Shown: piece after piece, positions 43,374 through 52,148 of the stretch
How positions within the stretch are numbered: position 1 is the first letter of the stretch
Layout: each line of letters starts with the position of its first letter
Assembly (NCBI RefSeq): GCF_000421265.1
Contig: NZ_ATWN01000005.1
Span: 248,001 to 312,000 of the forward strand
Direction: 5' to 3'
Origin: Thalassospira lucentensis MCCC 1A00383 = DSM 14000
Lineage (GTDB): Bacteria; Pseudomonadota; Alphaproteobacteria; Rhodospirillales; Thalassospiraceae
DNA: 64,000 nt
Program-made: the position numbers and the translations under genes
The notes under the pieces: generated by a model
What the model was told of the DNA's origin: nothing
Databases searched by the model: none
The model's input: only the letters and a program-made list of their open reading frames with translations

Positions 43374-44741
43374 TCAAATAATTTCGAAATAACGCTGCAA
43401 TTCCCAATCGGTAATCGCCTTGCGAAACTCGCGTTCTTCCCATTCGCGTGACTGGGCGTAATGGGTGACGAATTCTTCGCCAAACAACGATTTTGCCGCG
43501 TTGGAATTGCGCAGGCGTCCGGCGGCCTCAAAAAGCGTTGCTGGCAATGTCACGTCTTCTGGGAATTCTTGTTCATAGGCGTTGCCGACAACCATTTCGC
43601 CCGGCTCCACCTTGTTCTCGATCCCCCAAAGCCCTGAACCGATCGCGGCAGAAAGCGCGATATAGGGGTTTATGTCCGCCGCAGCAATCCGATATTCCAC
43701 CCGCTGCGATTTTTCACTCCCCGAAATGACCCGAAGAGCCGTTGTACGGTTTTCAACGCCCCAGGTCGCCGTCGTTGGCGCCCAGAAACCGGGAACCAGA
43801 CGGGAATAACTGTTTACCGTGCACGCCACCATCGACAGAAGCTCTGGCATCAGTTTCTGCTGCCCGCCAAGGAACCAGCGCATTTCATCTGACATGTTAT
43901 CGGGCTTATCGGCATCATAGAATGCGGCACGGCCATCCTTGCCCTTAATCGAAACATGCATATGCCCGGACTGTCCCGGCCAGTCGGGCGACCATTTTGC
44001 CATAAAGGTTGCCATCCAGCCGGCCCGTTGCGCCAAAACCTTGGTAAAGGTCTTGAAAAGTGCCGCCTTGTCAGCAGCCATAAGGGCCTCGTCATGCATG
44101 ATCGCAGCTTCGAGAACCCCCGGACCGGTTTCGGTATGCAATCCCTCAATCGGAAAATCCATGCTTTCGCCAAGTTCAAGCAGGTCACGATAAAATTCCG
44201 AGTGCACTGAATTGCGCAACATCGAATACCCATAGAAACCCGGCGTAATGTTGGTCAGATTGCGATAGTTTTTCTCCCGCACGGAATGCGGCGTTTCCTC
44301 AAACAAAAAGAATTCGAACTCGCACGCGGCTGAAACCTCGTAACCCATGTTCGATGCCTTATCGAGCACACGGCGCAGCGTTCCACGCGGACAAACGGTT
44401 TCCGCCCGTCCTTCGAACTCACCCAGAAACAGGATTGTGTCGTCTTCCATCGGCAATTCACGGCAGCTTTCCGGGATCACCCGTACCGGTGCATCCGGAT
44501 AGGCCGTATGCCAGCCGGTGAATTCGGATTTATCATAAAGCTGATCATTTGAATCCCAGCCCAGAACCACGTCACAAAAAGCAAAACCGGAATCAAGAGC
44601 CGACAAAAATTTATCGCGATGCATATATTTGCCGCGCATAATTCCATCGACGTCGAACACCCCGATTTTGACGAATTTGATATCACGTTCCTGAATAAGT
44701 TTTCGTGCGTCATCGGCGGTTTTGACATCTTGCGCCTGCAT
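43374..44741 (-). CDS. Glutamine-synthetase-family gamma-glutamylamine ligase (PuuA/GlnA4-like)
   Basis: A 455-residue type I glutamine synthetase fold without the adenylylation loop of true GlnA. Metal- and glutamate-binding segments are visible: AACEFEFFLFEE, ETGPGVLEAAIMHDEAL, GQSGHMHVSIKG, ENRTTALRVIS and RVEYRIAAADINPYIALSAA. Members ligate glutamate to putrescine (PuuA), ethanolamine (GlnA4), isopropylamine (IpuC) and other amines. The operon partners (aldehyde and alcohol dehydrogenases, GATase hydrolase) support this over nitrogen assimilation. AGGAGG precedes the start. An AT-rich promoter region with a TGTAT-N6-TTACA site lies upstream. Confidence 0.88.
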   Translation of the reverse strand: MQAQDVKTADDARKLIQERDIKFVKIGVFDVDGIMRGKYMHRDKFLSALDSGFAFCDVVLGWDSNDQLYDKSEFTGWHTAYPDAPVRVIPESCRELPMEDDTILFLGEFEGRAETVCPRGTLRRVLDKASNMGYEVSAACEFEFFLFEETPHSVREKNYRNLTNITPGFYGYSMLRNSVHSEFYRDLLELGESMDFPIEGLHTETGPGVLEAAIMHDEALMAADKAALFKTFTKVLAQRAGWMATFMAKWSPDWPGQSGHMHVSIKGKDGRAAFYDADKPDNMSDEMRWFLGGQQKLMPELLSMVACTVNSYSRLVPGFWAPTTATWGVENRTTALRVISGSEKSQRVEYRIAAADINPYIALSAAIGSGLWGIENKVEPGEMVVGNAYEQEFPEDVTLPATLFEAAGRLRNSNAAKSLFGEEFVTHYAQSREWEEREFRKAITDWELQRYFEII

Positions 44742-44878
44742 CGGTGGCCTCCTGTTATTTGGGCTTTGTTATTACGTCAAATTGGTCGTTTTTCCCGGCT
44801 TTCTCGACGCATTTTTTTGATTTTCTAAACGAAAAATATATTACATTTTCGAACAAATATACATAAATTTTGATTTTT

Positions 44879-44894
44879 TGTATTATTTATTACA
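44879..44894. promoter_or_regulatory. Candidate RpiR operator upstream of the glutamine-synthetase-like gene
   Basis: TGTAT-TATTTA-TTACA differs by one base from the two TGTAA-N6-TTACA sites in the promoter region of the adjoining TRAP/RpiR genes (48323-48388). It lies 138 bases upstream of the ligase start, in a very AT-rich stretch (about 44810-44920). Confidence 0.5.
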
Positions 44895-44923
44895 CCTTAA
44901 AAATACTTCAAATTCAAGTAGAT

Positions 44924-44961
44924 GCAGGGCACCAAATATCCGAAAGTATCTGGTGCCCTGC
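44924..44961 (-). other. Strong hairpin after the TRAP dctP gene
   Basis: A perfect 11-bp stem (GCAGGGCACCA at 44924-44934, TGGTGCCCTGC at 44951-44961) with a partly paired inner loop. It lies 17 bases past the dctP stop on the coding strand. No T-run follows. It is probably a 3' stabiliser or partial terminator at the end of the TRAP operon. Confidence 0.7.
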
Positions 44962-44978
44962 CCGCTCAATTGATCGGC

Positions 44979-46031
44979 TTAGCTGTACCGATACGGCTTA
45001 CCAGCCTTCTCCATCACAGCAGCATACTGCTTGAAGATATCAACAACCTTCGCGCAACGCGGACTGGTCTGCGCGATCTCGTCCCAGAACTTGTGTGCTT
45101 CGGCTTCAACCGTTGCCCATTCGCTGTCCGGGATTGAGGTCAGCTTCATCTTTGTGCCCTGTGTACGGAGTTTGGCTTCGCCACCCCAGTACCAGTGCTG
45201 ACGATAATAGTGGGAACTGTCCATGCACAATTTAAACAGCACTTTCAGATGGTCAGGAAGCTCGTTCCAGCGTTCTTCATTGGCAAAGAACGACCCACAC
45301 CACGCACCGGAGATATTATTGGTCAGGAAGTAATTGGTCACATCTGCCCAACCGACCGTGTAATCCTCGGTAATGCCTGACCATGCGATGCCATCCAGCT
45401 CGCCGGTCTGCACTGCAACCTCAATGTCTTCCCATGGCAACGTCACCGGAACGACCCCGAAACGTGACAGGAACTTGCCCGCCGTCGGGAAGGTAAAGAC
45501 GCGCTTGCCTTTAAGGTCGGCAAGGCTGTTGATCGGCTCAACAGTTGCAAAGTGGCAAGGATCCCACGAACCAGCCGAAAGCCACTTAACGCCTTCAACT
45601 TCGCCGTATGCTTCTTCCCAGATTTCGTTCAGGCCGTATTCTTCAAACAGGACCGGAACATCAAGGCTGTAGCGGGTGGCAAATGGGAAATAACCGCCAA
45701 AGACCGAAACATCAACCGGGGCTGCGATCGAGTCATCGTCTGACTGAACCGCATCAATGGTACCACGCTGCATGGCACGGAAAAGTTCACCGGTCGGGAC
45801 CAGCTGATCGGCATAGTAAAGCTCGATTTCCATTTCACCATTGGCGACCTTGTTAAAGGCATCAATCGCCGGTTTGATCACATGCTCGCCCAGTGCCGGG
45901 CCTGCATATGTCTGCAAACGCCAAGTGATCTTTGCGTTCTGCGCCTTGACGTAAGGCGAAGCGAACGCTGTGGTACCGGCTGCAGCAGTTACAATACCGG
46001 CTTTTTTCATAAAGTCGCGTCTCGTCGTCAT
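44979..46031 (-). CDS. TRAP transporter solute-binding protein (DctP/TakP-like), Tat-exported
   Basis: A 350-residue periplasmic binding protein. The N-terminus TTRRDFMKKAGIVTAAAG is a twin-arginine signal (residues 2-19), with cleavage likely near VKA-QN (about residue 31). The mature part has ITWRLQTYAGPALG and SAGSWDPCHFATVEPI, resembling the TakP (alpha-keto acid) branch. Tat export of a TRAP binding protein is typical of that branch. The ATG at 46031 has GGGAG eight bases upstream. The frame continues to 46172 but without support. It is the third gene of a dctQ-dctM-dctP operon, separated from dctM by 174 bases holding a hairpin. Confidence 0.9.
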   Translation of the reverse strand: MTTRRDFMKKAGIVTAAAGTTAFASPYVKAQNAKITWRLQTYAGPALGEHVIKPAIDAFNKVANGEMEIELYYADQLVPTGELFRAMQRGTIDAVQSDDDSIAAPVDVSVFGGYFPFATRYSLDVPVLFEEYGLNEIWEEAYGEVEGVKWLSAGSWDPCHFATVEPINSLADLKGKRVFTFPTAGKFLSRFGVVPVTLPWEDIEVAVQTGELDGIAWSGITEDYTVGWADVTNYFLTNNISGAWCGSFFANEERWNELPDHLKVLFKLCMDSSHYYRQHWYWGGEAKLRTQGTKMKLTSIPDSEWATVEAEAHKFWDEIAQTSPRCAKVVDIFKQYAAVMEKAGKPYRYS

Positions 46032-46159
46032 TGTATCATCTCCCTGATCGATGAAGTTTGTTAACGCACTTGTTGTACTGCCCTGCCCGTCCATCGGGCT
46101 CGACAGCGCCTCCTCTTCTTGAAAATCAACACCTCCCCTGAATTTCTTTTTTTTCGTGG

Positions 46160-46186
46160 CTGGCGGGGCCAATCCGACCCCGCCAG
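46160..46186 (-). other. Hairpin between dctM and dctP
   Basis: A perfect 9-bp stem (CTGGCGGGG at 46160-46168, CCCCGCCAG at 46178-46186) with a 9-base loop, 20 bases past the dctM stop. On the coding strand it is followed by an A-run and not a T-run, so it is not a terminator. It may mark a processing or stabilising site before dctP. Confidence 0.55.
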
Positions 46187-46205
46187 TAGTGGGTCTTCAG
46201 GCTGT

Positions 46206-47531
46206 TCACCGGGCGTAGTGCCATTCCGGCAGCCACAGCGCGATTTGCGGGAACACCATCACAACGCCAAGCGCAATCGCCATAATGATCACAAACGGCG
46301 TAATCGACTTATAGATGTCCTTTAACGTCACCTCTGGTGGTGCCATGGCACGCATCAGGAACAAATTGTACCCAAACGGAGGTGTCATATAGGCGATCTG
46401 ACAGGTGATCGTATAAAGCACGCCGTACCAGACCAGATCGAAACCAAGTGCGCCGACCAGCGGCACATAAAGCGGCGCGACAATCACCAGCATTGCGGTG
46501 TCATCAAGGAACATCCCCATCAGGATGAAGGAAATCTGCATCATGATCAGGATCTGCCACGGACCAAGTCCCAGCTTATCAACAAAGAAACCCTCAATCG
46601 CCTTGACTGCGCCCAAGCCATCAAACACCGCCCCGAATGCGAGGGCCGCCAAAATGATCCACATGAACATGCAACTGATCGACAACGTCTTGCGAAGGGT
46701 TTCTTCCATGACCGAACGATTAAGGCGACGCTTGGCCAAGGCCGCAAGGGTTGCGGCAAGTGCGCCAACAGCCGAACTTTCAACAAGCGATGTAATCCCC
46801 ATCAGGAACAAACCGGTCATCGAGAAGAAGATGAAAAGCGGAACAACCCCGGCCTTGAGCAAGCCGATCTTTTCCGACAACGTGATTTCCGCACGTTCTT
46901 CCTTGCTAAGTGCTGGCCCCATATCAGGCTGTATCCAGCACCGAACGGCAATATAAAGGATAAACATCCCCGCCATCATCAAACCGGGGAATACGCCCGC
47001 AAGCCAGAGTTGCCCGACAGGCTGACGCGCAATCATGCCATAGAGCACCAGAACAACGCTTGGCGGTACCAGAATACCCAGCGAACTGCCCGCCTGGATC
47101 ACCCCGGTCACCATGACTTTGTCATAGCCGCGCCGCAAAAGTTCCGGCAATGCGATACTGGCCCCGATGGCCATGCCCGCAACGCTAAGGCCATTCATGG
47201 CAGAAACCGCAACCATCAAGACAATTGTCCCGATGGCAAGCCCCCCGCGCACCGGCCCCATCCAGACATGGAACATCCGGTACAAATCATCCGCCAGCCC
47301 GGATTCCGACAGCATATAGCCCATGTAGACAAACAGCGGCAACGTCAGAAGCGGATACCATTTCATCAGCTTCATGGCGGCACTGAACGCCATTTCTGAT
47401 CCGCCGTCGCCCCACATGCCAAGGGCAAAAACAACCGCGACAAAACCAATGGCACCGAAAACCCGTTTCCCGGTCAGAAGCATCAGCATCATCGTGGAAA
47501 ACATCAGAAGAGCAATCATTTCATAACTCAT
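46206..47531 (-). CDS. TRAP transporter large permease (DctM family)
   Basis: A 441-residue membrane protein with many hydrophobic segments. DctM hallmarks include LPLFVYMGYMLSESGLADDLYR, 'GLSVAGMAIGASIALPELLRRGYDK', LGILVPPSVVLVLYG and MTPPFGYNLFLM. It carries out Na+-coupled import together with the small subunit encoded upstream, whose stop it overlaps by 4 bases. It is longer than the DctM at 23177-24457 and of a different subgroup, in line with the TakP-like binding protein. Confidence 0.92.
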   Translation of the reverse strand: MSYEMIALLMFSTMMLMLLTGKRVFGAIGFVAVVFALGMWGDGGSEMAFSAAMKLMKWYPLLTLPLFVYMGYMLSESGLADDLYRMFHVWMGPVRGGLAIGTIVLMVAVSAMNGLSVAGMAIGASIALPELLRRGYDKVMVTGVIQAGSSLGILVPPSVVLVLYGMIARQPVGQLWLAGVFPGLMMAGMFILYIAVRCWIQPDMGPALSKEERAEITLSEKIGLLKAGVVPLFIFFSMTGLFLMGITSLVESSAVGALAATLAALAKRRLNRSVMEETLRKTLSISCMFMWIILAALAFGAVFDGLGAVKAIEGFFVDKLGLGPWQILIMMQISFILMGMFLDDTAMLVIVAPLYVPLVGALGFDLVWYGVLYTITCQIAYMTPPFGYNLFLMRAMAPPEVTLKDIYKSITPFVIIMAIALGVVMVFPQIALWLPEWHYAR

Positions 47532-48037
47532 GAAAGGCTCTCCCCACGGGCTGCGGCCAGATCCTTAAAGAAGGTCGCAATCGCCTGAAGCAGCATCATA
47601 AACACGCCAAATGTCATGATCGACTTTATCGGCGTCATGGGTGGCGACCACGCCGAATAGCTGGTCTCGTTATATTGAAAAGCATAAGAGGTCGACGAAA
47701 TGCCGCCATACAGCAAAAATGCCAGATAGAAGATCAGAAACAGGATTGTAATCGCATCAAGTCCGGCCTGTTTGCGCGGCGACAATGCGCCATACAGCAA
47801 ATCCATCCGGACATGTGAGTCCAGTTGCATGGAATAGCCGCCCCCCAGCAGAAAATACGACACCATGATAAATTGTGCGGCTTCCAGCGTCCAAAGAGCC
47901 GGGAACTCCATCAGCTTGGTGACCGAGGAATAAATAAGCACGGCAAGCATTGCGAAAATCAAATACATGGCAAACCGGCCAATAATCCGATTAACGCGAT
48001 CCACCCATCTGACATAGGTTTTGATAAACTCAGGCAT
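47528..48037 (-). CDS. TRAP transporter small permease (DctQ family)
   Basis: A 169-residue membrane protein with four spans (about residues 18-40, 50-70, 92-112 and 134-156). 'PALWTLEAAQFIMVSYFLLGGGYSM' matches the DctQ signature region. It is the first gene of the reverse TRAP operon and lies some 290-350 bases downstream of two TGTAA-N6-TTACA sites shared with the divergent RpiR regulator gene. Confidence 0.88.
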   Translation of the reverse strand: MPEFIKTYVRWVDRVNRIIGRFAMYLIFAMLAVLIYSSVTKLMEFPALWTLEAAQFIMVSYFLLGGGYSMQLDSHVRMDLLYGALSPRKQAGLDAITILFLIFYLAFLLYGGISSTSYAFQYNETSYSAWSPPMTPIKSIMTFGVFMMLLQAIATFFKDLAAARGESLS

Positions 48038-48491
48038 TTAACGCCACTCCAACATCTCCCAGTTTATAGGTCGTAACGGCCCGTAACGCCCCGGTCAGAC
48101 GCAAACACACCTGTTGCCGTCCACAACATGTGCGAACAGATCCAGTATCGACGTCTGCTTTGAACGGAAAGACTTCAGGCCCTGACAACCCATATTACGC
48201 CCCCTTGAATGCACGCCCCCATGACGGGACATGCCGCGTGATAACCCGCCTCCCTGAAAGACCGAACAATCACCAAGTCATTGAATTATTTTGCTGCTTT
48301 TCGCGGCATGGGTTTAACCCTTTGTAATGAACGTTACATGAATTCAATTTTCATGACAAGAACATCAGTTGTTGTAAAATTCATTACAATCATTGTATTT
48401 GTATGACAGGCAGGTTAAACCGCGCCTGACCCTACCTATACAGGGGTATTTGACCATTCCGGGTGGATGGTATGAACGGGGAAAGTTGCAC
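48038..48491. other. Divergent regulatory region between the TRAP operon and the RpiR gene
   Basis: A 454-base region with no supported gene. The part near the TRAP operon (48038-48300) shows nothing definite. That leaves a long untranslated leader for the TRAP operon, or an unseen promoter closer to dctQ. The part from 48320 to 48390 is AT-rich and carries two inverted repeats and a possible reverse promoter. Confidence 0.6.
48323..48388. promoter_or_regulatory. Two candidate RpiR operators and an overlapping reverse promoter
   Basis: Two 16-bp sites share TGTAA-N6-TTACA: TGTAATGAACGTTACA (48323-48338) and TGTAAAATTCATTACA (48373-48388), with centres 50 bp apart. On the reverse strand TTGTCA (48354-48359) and TAACGT (48331-48336), spaced 17 bases, could be the TRAP operon promoter. 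Its -10 lies within the first site, so bound protein would block it. Confidence 0.6.
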
Positions 48492-49373
48492 TTGGACGTG
48501 ACGCAGCAGGACACAAAACCAACCGTCGCCGAACAAATCACGCAAAAGGCTGATACGCTGACGGCATCGGAACGCAAGCTGGCCCATGCCCTGCTTGGCA
48601 ATTATCCAATGGCCGGGCTTGAGACGGTTGCGACTTTTGCTGATCGTTGCGGCGTTTCTGCCCCGACGGTCCTGCGTTTCGCCAGTAAAATCGGCTTTGA
48701 CAGCTACCCTGATATGCAGGCCAGACTACGTGGCGAACTCGAAGCCCGCCTTCAGTCACCCTTAACCCGAAGCAGCCTGCCCCGGTCACGCAACCGGTCC
48801 AGCCATCCGATGGGTGAATTGCTTCATGAAATCGCCGAAGCAGCAACCAACAACATTCGAACCAGCCTTGCCAATATCAATCCGGCGGAATTGCAAAGTG
48901 CAATCGAACTGATTGGTGACTGCAAAGGATCTGTTTATTTGCTGGGAGGCCGTTTTACATCAGCACTTGCGGTCTATGCCTATGAACATCTTCGCACCAT
49001 GCGAAGCCATGTCCGCCGCGTGTCGGGCCAAAGTGCAAAATGGGCAGAAGACCTTCTTGATATCGGCAAACGTGACGTTCTGGTTATCTTTGATGTTCGT
49101 CGCTATCAGTCTGATGTGATTGCCTTTGCCGAAGCCGCCTCAAAACAGGACGCAAAGATCATCCTGTTTACCGACCAGTGGCTAAGCCCCATCGCCCAGT
49201 TTGCCCGCCACGTTTTCCCGGTGCGCATCGAAACCGGCACGACATGGGACAGCTCGGCCGCCAGCATGGTCATGCTTGAAGCCCTGCTCGAAGGTGTCGG
49301 TCAACATAACCCTGACCAAGTTCGCGCGCGCATCAAACATCTTGAAGCTTTGCGCCGCCCCTCCCAACCATAA
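48492..49373 (+). CDS. RpiR/MurR-family transcriptional regulator with SIS domain
   Basis: A regulator of about 293 residues. The N-terminal helix-turn-helix contains LETVATFADRCGVSAPTVLRFASKIGFDSYPDMQ, and a SIS domain follows, with YLLGGRFTSALAVYAYEHL and LVIFDVRRYQSDVI. The start is uncertain. TTG at 48492 is best spaced from GGGGAAAG (48478-48485), and GTG at 48498 is also possible. The frame stays open back to TTG 48393, but that point lies next to the operators and lacks a ribosome site. It probably controls the TRAP operon, itself, and perhaps the glutamine-synthetase-like operon through the TGTAA-N6-TTACA sites. Confidence 0.88.
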   Translation: MDVTQQDTKPTVAEQITQKADTLTASERKLAHALLGNYPMAGLETVATFADRCGVSAPTVLRFASKIGFDSYPDMQARLRGELEARLQSPLTRSSLPRSRNRSSHPMGELLHEIAEAATNNIRTSLANINPAELQSAIELIGDCKGSVYLLGGRFTSALAVYAYEHLRTMRSHVRRVSGQSAKWAEDLLDIGKRDVLVIFDVRRYQSDVIAFAEAASKQDAKIILFTDQWLSPIAQFARHVFPVRIETGTTWDSSAASMVMLEALLEGVGQHNPDQVRARIKHLEALRRPSQP

Positions 49374-49431
49374 TTTCGGGGACGCGCACCTCAAGAAAGC
49401 CGCTCCCACACATCACGTGTGTCAGCAGTAT

Positions 49432-50769
49432 CTAGTCGCGCAATCCACGCTTGGCCGTGGCCAGAACCCGGTCGATATAGGCATTCGATTGCCCGACATA
49501 ATTGGCCGGATCACGCACCGATGCCCAATCAACCGGTGCATCGGTCAGTTTGGGCAATTCATCAAACAGGTTGGATTGATTGACCGCCGATTGCGCCAAG
49601 CCATCCTTGACCAGCTTATCAGCCGCATCGCGGCCCACATGATCGGCAAGGGCAAATGTCGCCGCCTCGGCCAGCATCGCCCCGCGTGACAGCTCAAGGT
49701 TGGCCGCCATGCGGTCCTGATTAATCTTAAGGGTCGGCACCATATCGACCGCCTGCGCAAGTGCAGTTCCCGCCGCCATGATCATTTGCGGCAAGGTCAA
49801 CCATTCCAGAAGCCAGCTTGACCCGGATCGTTCGTGATCATGAAGCTGCGACTGGGCAAAGGTCCCCAACTGACCGGCATTAAACCGCGCCAACGTCACC
49901 AGCATTTCCGCCTGCACCGGATTGGATTTGTGCGACATGGTCGATGATCCGCCCCCCTTGCCCGGCTGGACTTCGGCGATTTCCGACTGTGCGAGTAAAA
50001 CAAGGTCCTGCCCCATTTTACCAAGCGCGCCGGTTAACGCTGTTAACTGAGCTGCAAAATCAACCAAAACATCACGCTGCGCATGCCATGGCATGTCGCT
50101 GGTTTCAAGATCAAGTTCCTCGGCCAGATTGTTTTCAACCGAAGCGGCCTTACCCCCAAGGGATGCCAGCGTTCCCGCAGCCCCACCAAACGACAGGCGC
50201 AGCAAATCATGCGAAAGCCCCTCAATCCGCCGATCAATCCGCACCAACGGTGCTAACCATCCCGCCGCCTTAAGCCCGAATGTCGTTGGCACCGCCTGTT
50301 GCGACCGGGTCCGCCCAATCATCACAGTGTTGCGGTGTGTTTCGGCAAGGGTTGAAAGCGATTTGGCCAGCTTGCGAATGCGCCGCCGGATGATCGAAAT
50401 GACATCGCGTAGCCGCAACACAAGCCCGGTATCAAACACATCCTGACTGGTCGCCCCGAAATGCACATAGCGCTCATCATCGCCACCAATTTCCGCCTTA
50501 AGCGCCTTGACCAGTGCCGGAACCGGCACGCCCGAACTTGCCGTACCCGCCGCCAAACTCGCCGGGTCGGGCTGAAAATCGCGGCACACCTCGGCAATTC
50601 TGGTCGCACTTGCTTCGGGGATCACGCCCGCGCGCGCTTGGGCGGCGGCCAATGCTGCCTCAAACAACAGCATCGATGCAATCTGCGCGCTGTCCTCAAA
50701 CAGCTCGGCGATTTCGCGGTCAGCGAAAAGATCGCCAAGCAGGGCAGAATCAAAGGGCGAAATGGTCAT
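49432..50769 (-). CDS. pcaB: 3-carboxy-cis,cis-muconate cycloisomerase (PcaB)
   Basis: A 445-residue member of the fumarase/aspartase superfamily. It turns 3-carboxy-cis,cis-muconate into 4-carboxymuconolactone, the step after protocatechuate ring opening. The superfamily signature GSSTMSHKSNPVQAEML (about residues 270-286) is intact, and the N-terminal 'FGATSQDVFDTGLVLRLRD' is typical of PcaB. The ATG at 50769 (MTISPFDSALLGDLF) has AGGTGGA upstream. A strong terminator lies between this gene and pcaF, so it may need its own promoter or read-through. The other protocatechuate genes lie upstream on the same strand. Confidence 0.9.
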   Translation of the reverse strand: MTISPFDSALLGDLFADREIAELFEDSAQIASMLLFEAALAAAQARAGVIPEASATRIAEVCRDFQPDPASLAAGTASSGVPVPALVKALKAEIGGDDERYVHFGATSQDVFDTGLVLRLRDVISIIRRRIRKLAKSLSTLAETHRNTVMIGRTRSQQAVPTTFGLKAAGWLAPLVRIDRRIEGLSHDLLRLSFGGAAGTLASLGGKAASVENNLAEELDLETSDMPWHAQRDVLVDFAAQLTALTGALGKMGQDLVLLAQSEIAEVQPGKGGGSSTMSHKSNPVQAEMLVTLARFNAGQLGTFAQSQLHDHERSGSSWLLEWLTLPQMIMAAGTALAQAVDMVPTLKINQDRMAANLELSRGAMLAEAATFALADHVGRDAADKLVKDGLAQSAVNQSNLFDELPKLTDAPVDWASVRDPANYVGQSNAYIDRVLATAKRGLRD

Positions 50770-50848
50770 CAGGCTTAATCCACCTTCATCAACAGGTGTG
50801 AAATCAGGGTGCGAGTGTCGCGCCACCAACACCGTTGGTCAACACCGC

Positions 50849-50888
50849 AAAAAACAAAGCCCCTGCCCGTCAACCGGCACAGGGGCTT
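50849..50888 (-). terminator. Rho-independent terminator between pcaF and pcaB
   Basis: On the reverse strand a stem of AAGCCCCTG (50880-50888 complement) and CAGGGGCTT (50857-50865 complement) with an inner TGCC/GGCA extension is followed by TTTGTTTTTT. It lies 32 bases past the pcaF stop and has all features of an efficient terminator. Confidence 0.85.
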
Positions 50889-50919
50889 CGATTTAAAAAT
50901 CATCTAAACGCTGTTTGGC

Positions 50920-52125
50920 TTAAACAGCTTCAAGCGCAATCGCGATGCCCTGACCAACGCCAATGCACATGGTCGCCAGCGCATATTTACCCCCGGTGCG
51001 TTTCAGCTGAAGGGCTGCTGTCCCGGCAATACGCGCGCCTGACATACCCAACGGATGACCCAGCGCAATCGCCCCGCCATTGGGGTTCACCCGCGCATCG
51101 TCATCGGCAATGCCAAGATCACGAAGGGTCGCCAAACCTTGCGACGCAAAGGCTTCGTTCAACTCGATCACGTCAAGCTGATCGGTGGTCCAGCCCAAAC
51201 GCGCCAAAAGTTTTTGGCTGGCCGGTGCCGGACCAAAGCCCATGATGCGCGGCGCAACACCCGCCGTCGCACCGCCAACAACCTTGGCAATCGGCGTCAG
51301 GCCGTATTTTTTAACCGCTGCTTCGGACGCGATGATCAATGCCGCCGCGCCATCATTGACACCCGATGCATTGCCCGCCGTCACCGACCCGCCTTCACGG
51401 AACGGGGTCGGCAATTTAGACAGCTTTTCCGCCGTCGTGCCCGGACGCGGATGTTCATCCTTATCGACAATAATCGGATCGGCCTTGCGTTGTGGAATGG
51501 TCACCGGGGTAATTTCCTCGCCCAGAATACCATTTTCCTGTGCGGCAACGGCTTTATCCTGTGATCGGGCGGAAAATGCGTCCTGATCTTCGCGCGAAAC
51601 TTTGAAATCCTCGGCGACGTTTTCACCAGTTTCAGGCATGGACTCCACGCCGTATTGTTTCTTCATCACCGGATTAACAAACCGCCAGCCAATCGTCGTG
51701 TCATAGATTTCCGCATTGCGCGAAAAGGCCGAGGTCGCCTTGGGCATCACAAACGGTGCACGTGACATGCTTTCAACACCACCGGCAATCATCAAATCGG
51801 CTTCACCGGCCTTGATCGCACGCGCGGCAATAATGATCGCATCCATGCCCGACCCACACAGGCGGTTAACCGTGGTACCGGTCACTGTTTCTGGCAAACC
51901 GGCCAAAAGTGCGGACATGCGTGCAACGTTACGGTTGTCTTCACCGGCCTGATTGGCACAGCCAAAAATGATGTCTTCCACCGCGCCAAAATCGACACCG
52001 GGATTGCGGTCCATCAGCGCCTTAAGCGGGATAGCGCCCAAATCATCGGCGCGCACCTGCGACAGGCTGCCACCAAAGCGGCCAATCGGGGTGCGGATGT
52101 AATCGCAAATATATGCGTCAGCCAT
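50920..52125 (-). CDS. pcaF: 3-oxoadipyl-CoA thiolase (PcaF)
   Basis: A 401-residue thiolase. It cleaves 3-oxoadipyl-CoA with CoA to give succinyl-CoA and acetyl-CoA, the last step of the beta-ketoadipate pathway. The acyl-enzyme Cys is in NRLCGSGMDAI (about residue 90). The His and second Cys are in GGAIALGHPLGMSGARI and LATMCIGVGQGIA. The opening 'ADAYICDYIRTPIGRFGGSLS' is characteristic of PcaF. It lies 23 bases after pcaJ and is followed by a terminator. Confidence 0.93.
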   Translation of the reverse strand: MADAYICDYIRTPIGRFGGSLSQVRADDLGAIPLKALMDRNPGVDFGAVEDIIFGCANQAGEDNRNVARMSALLAGLPETVTGTTVNRLCGSGMDAIIIAARAIKAGEADLMIAGGVESMSRAPFVMPKATSAFSRNAEIYDTTIGWRFVNPVMKKQYGVESMPETGENVAEDFKVSREDQDAFSARSQDKAVAAQENGILGEEITPVTIPQRKADPIIVDKDEHPRPGTTAEKLSKLPTPFREGGSVTAGNASGVNDGAAALIIASEAAVKKYGLTPIAKVVGGATAGVAPRIMGFGPAPASQKLLARLGWTTDQLDVIELNEAFASQGLATLRDLGIADDDARVNPNGGAIALGHPLGMSGARIAGTAALQLKRTGGKYALATMCIGVGQGIAIALEAV

Positions 52126-52148
52126 GTTCTTGATCCTTGCTGGCAGTC

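Noticed and set aside
48038-48392. Possible small gene in the divergent TRAP/RpiR region (frame at 48130-48327)
   Set aside because: No ribosome site, no recognisable motif and no codon pattern like that of the neighbours. The region is better explained as regulatory DNA.
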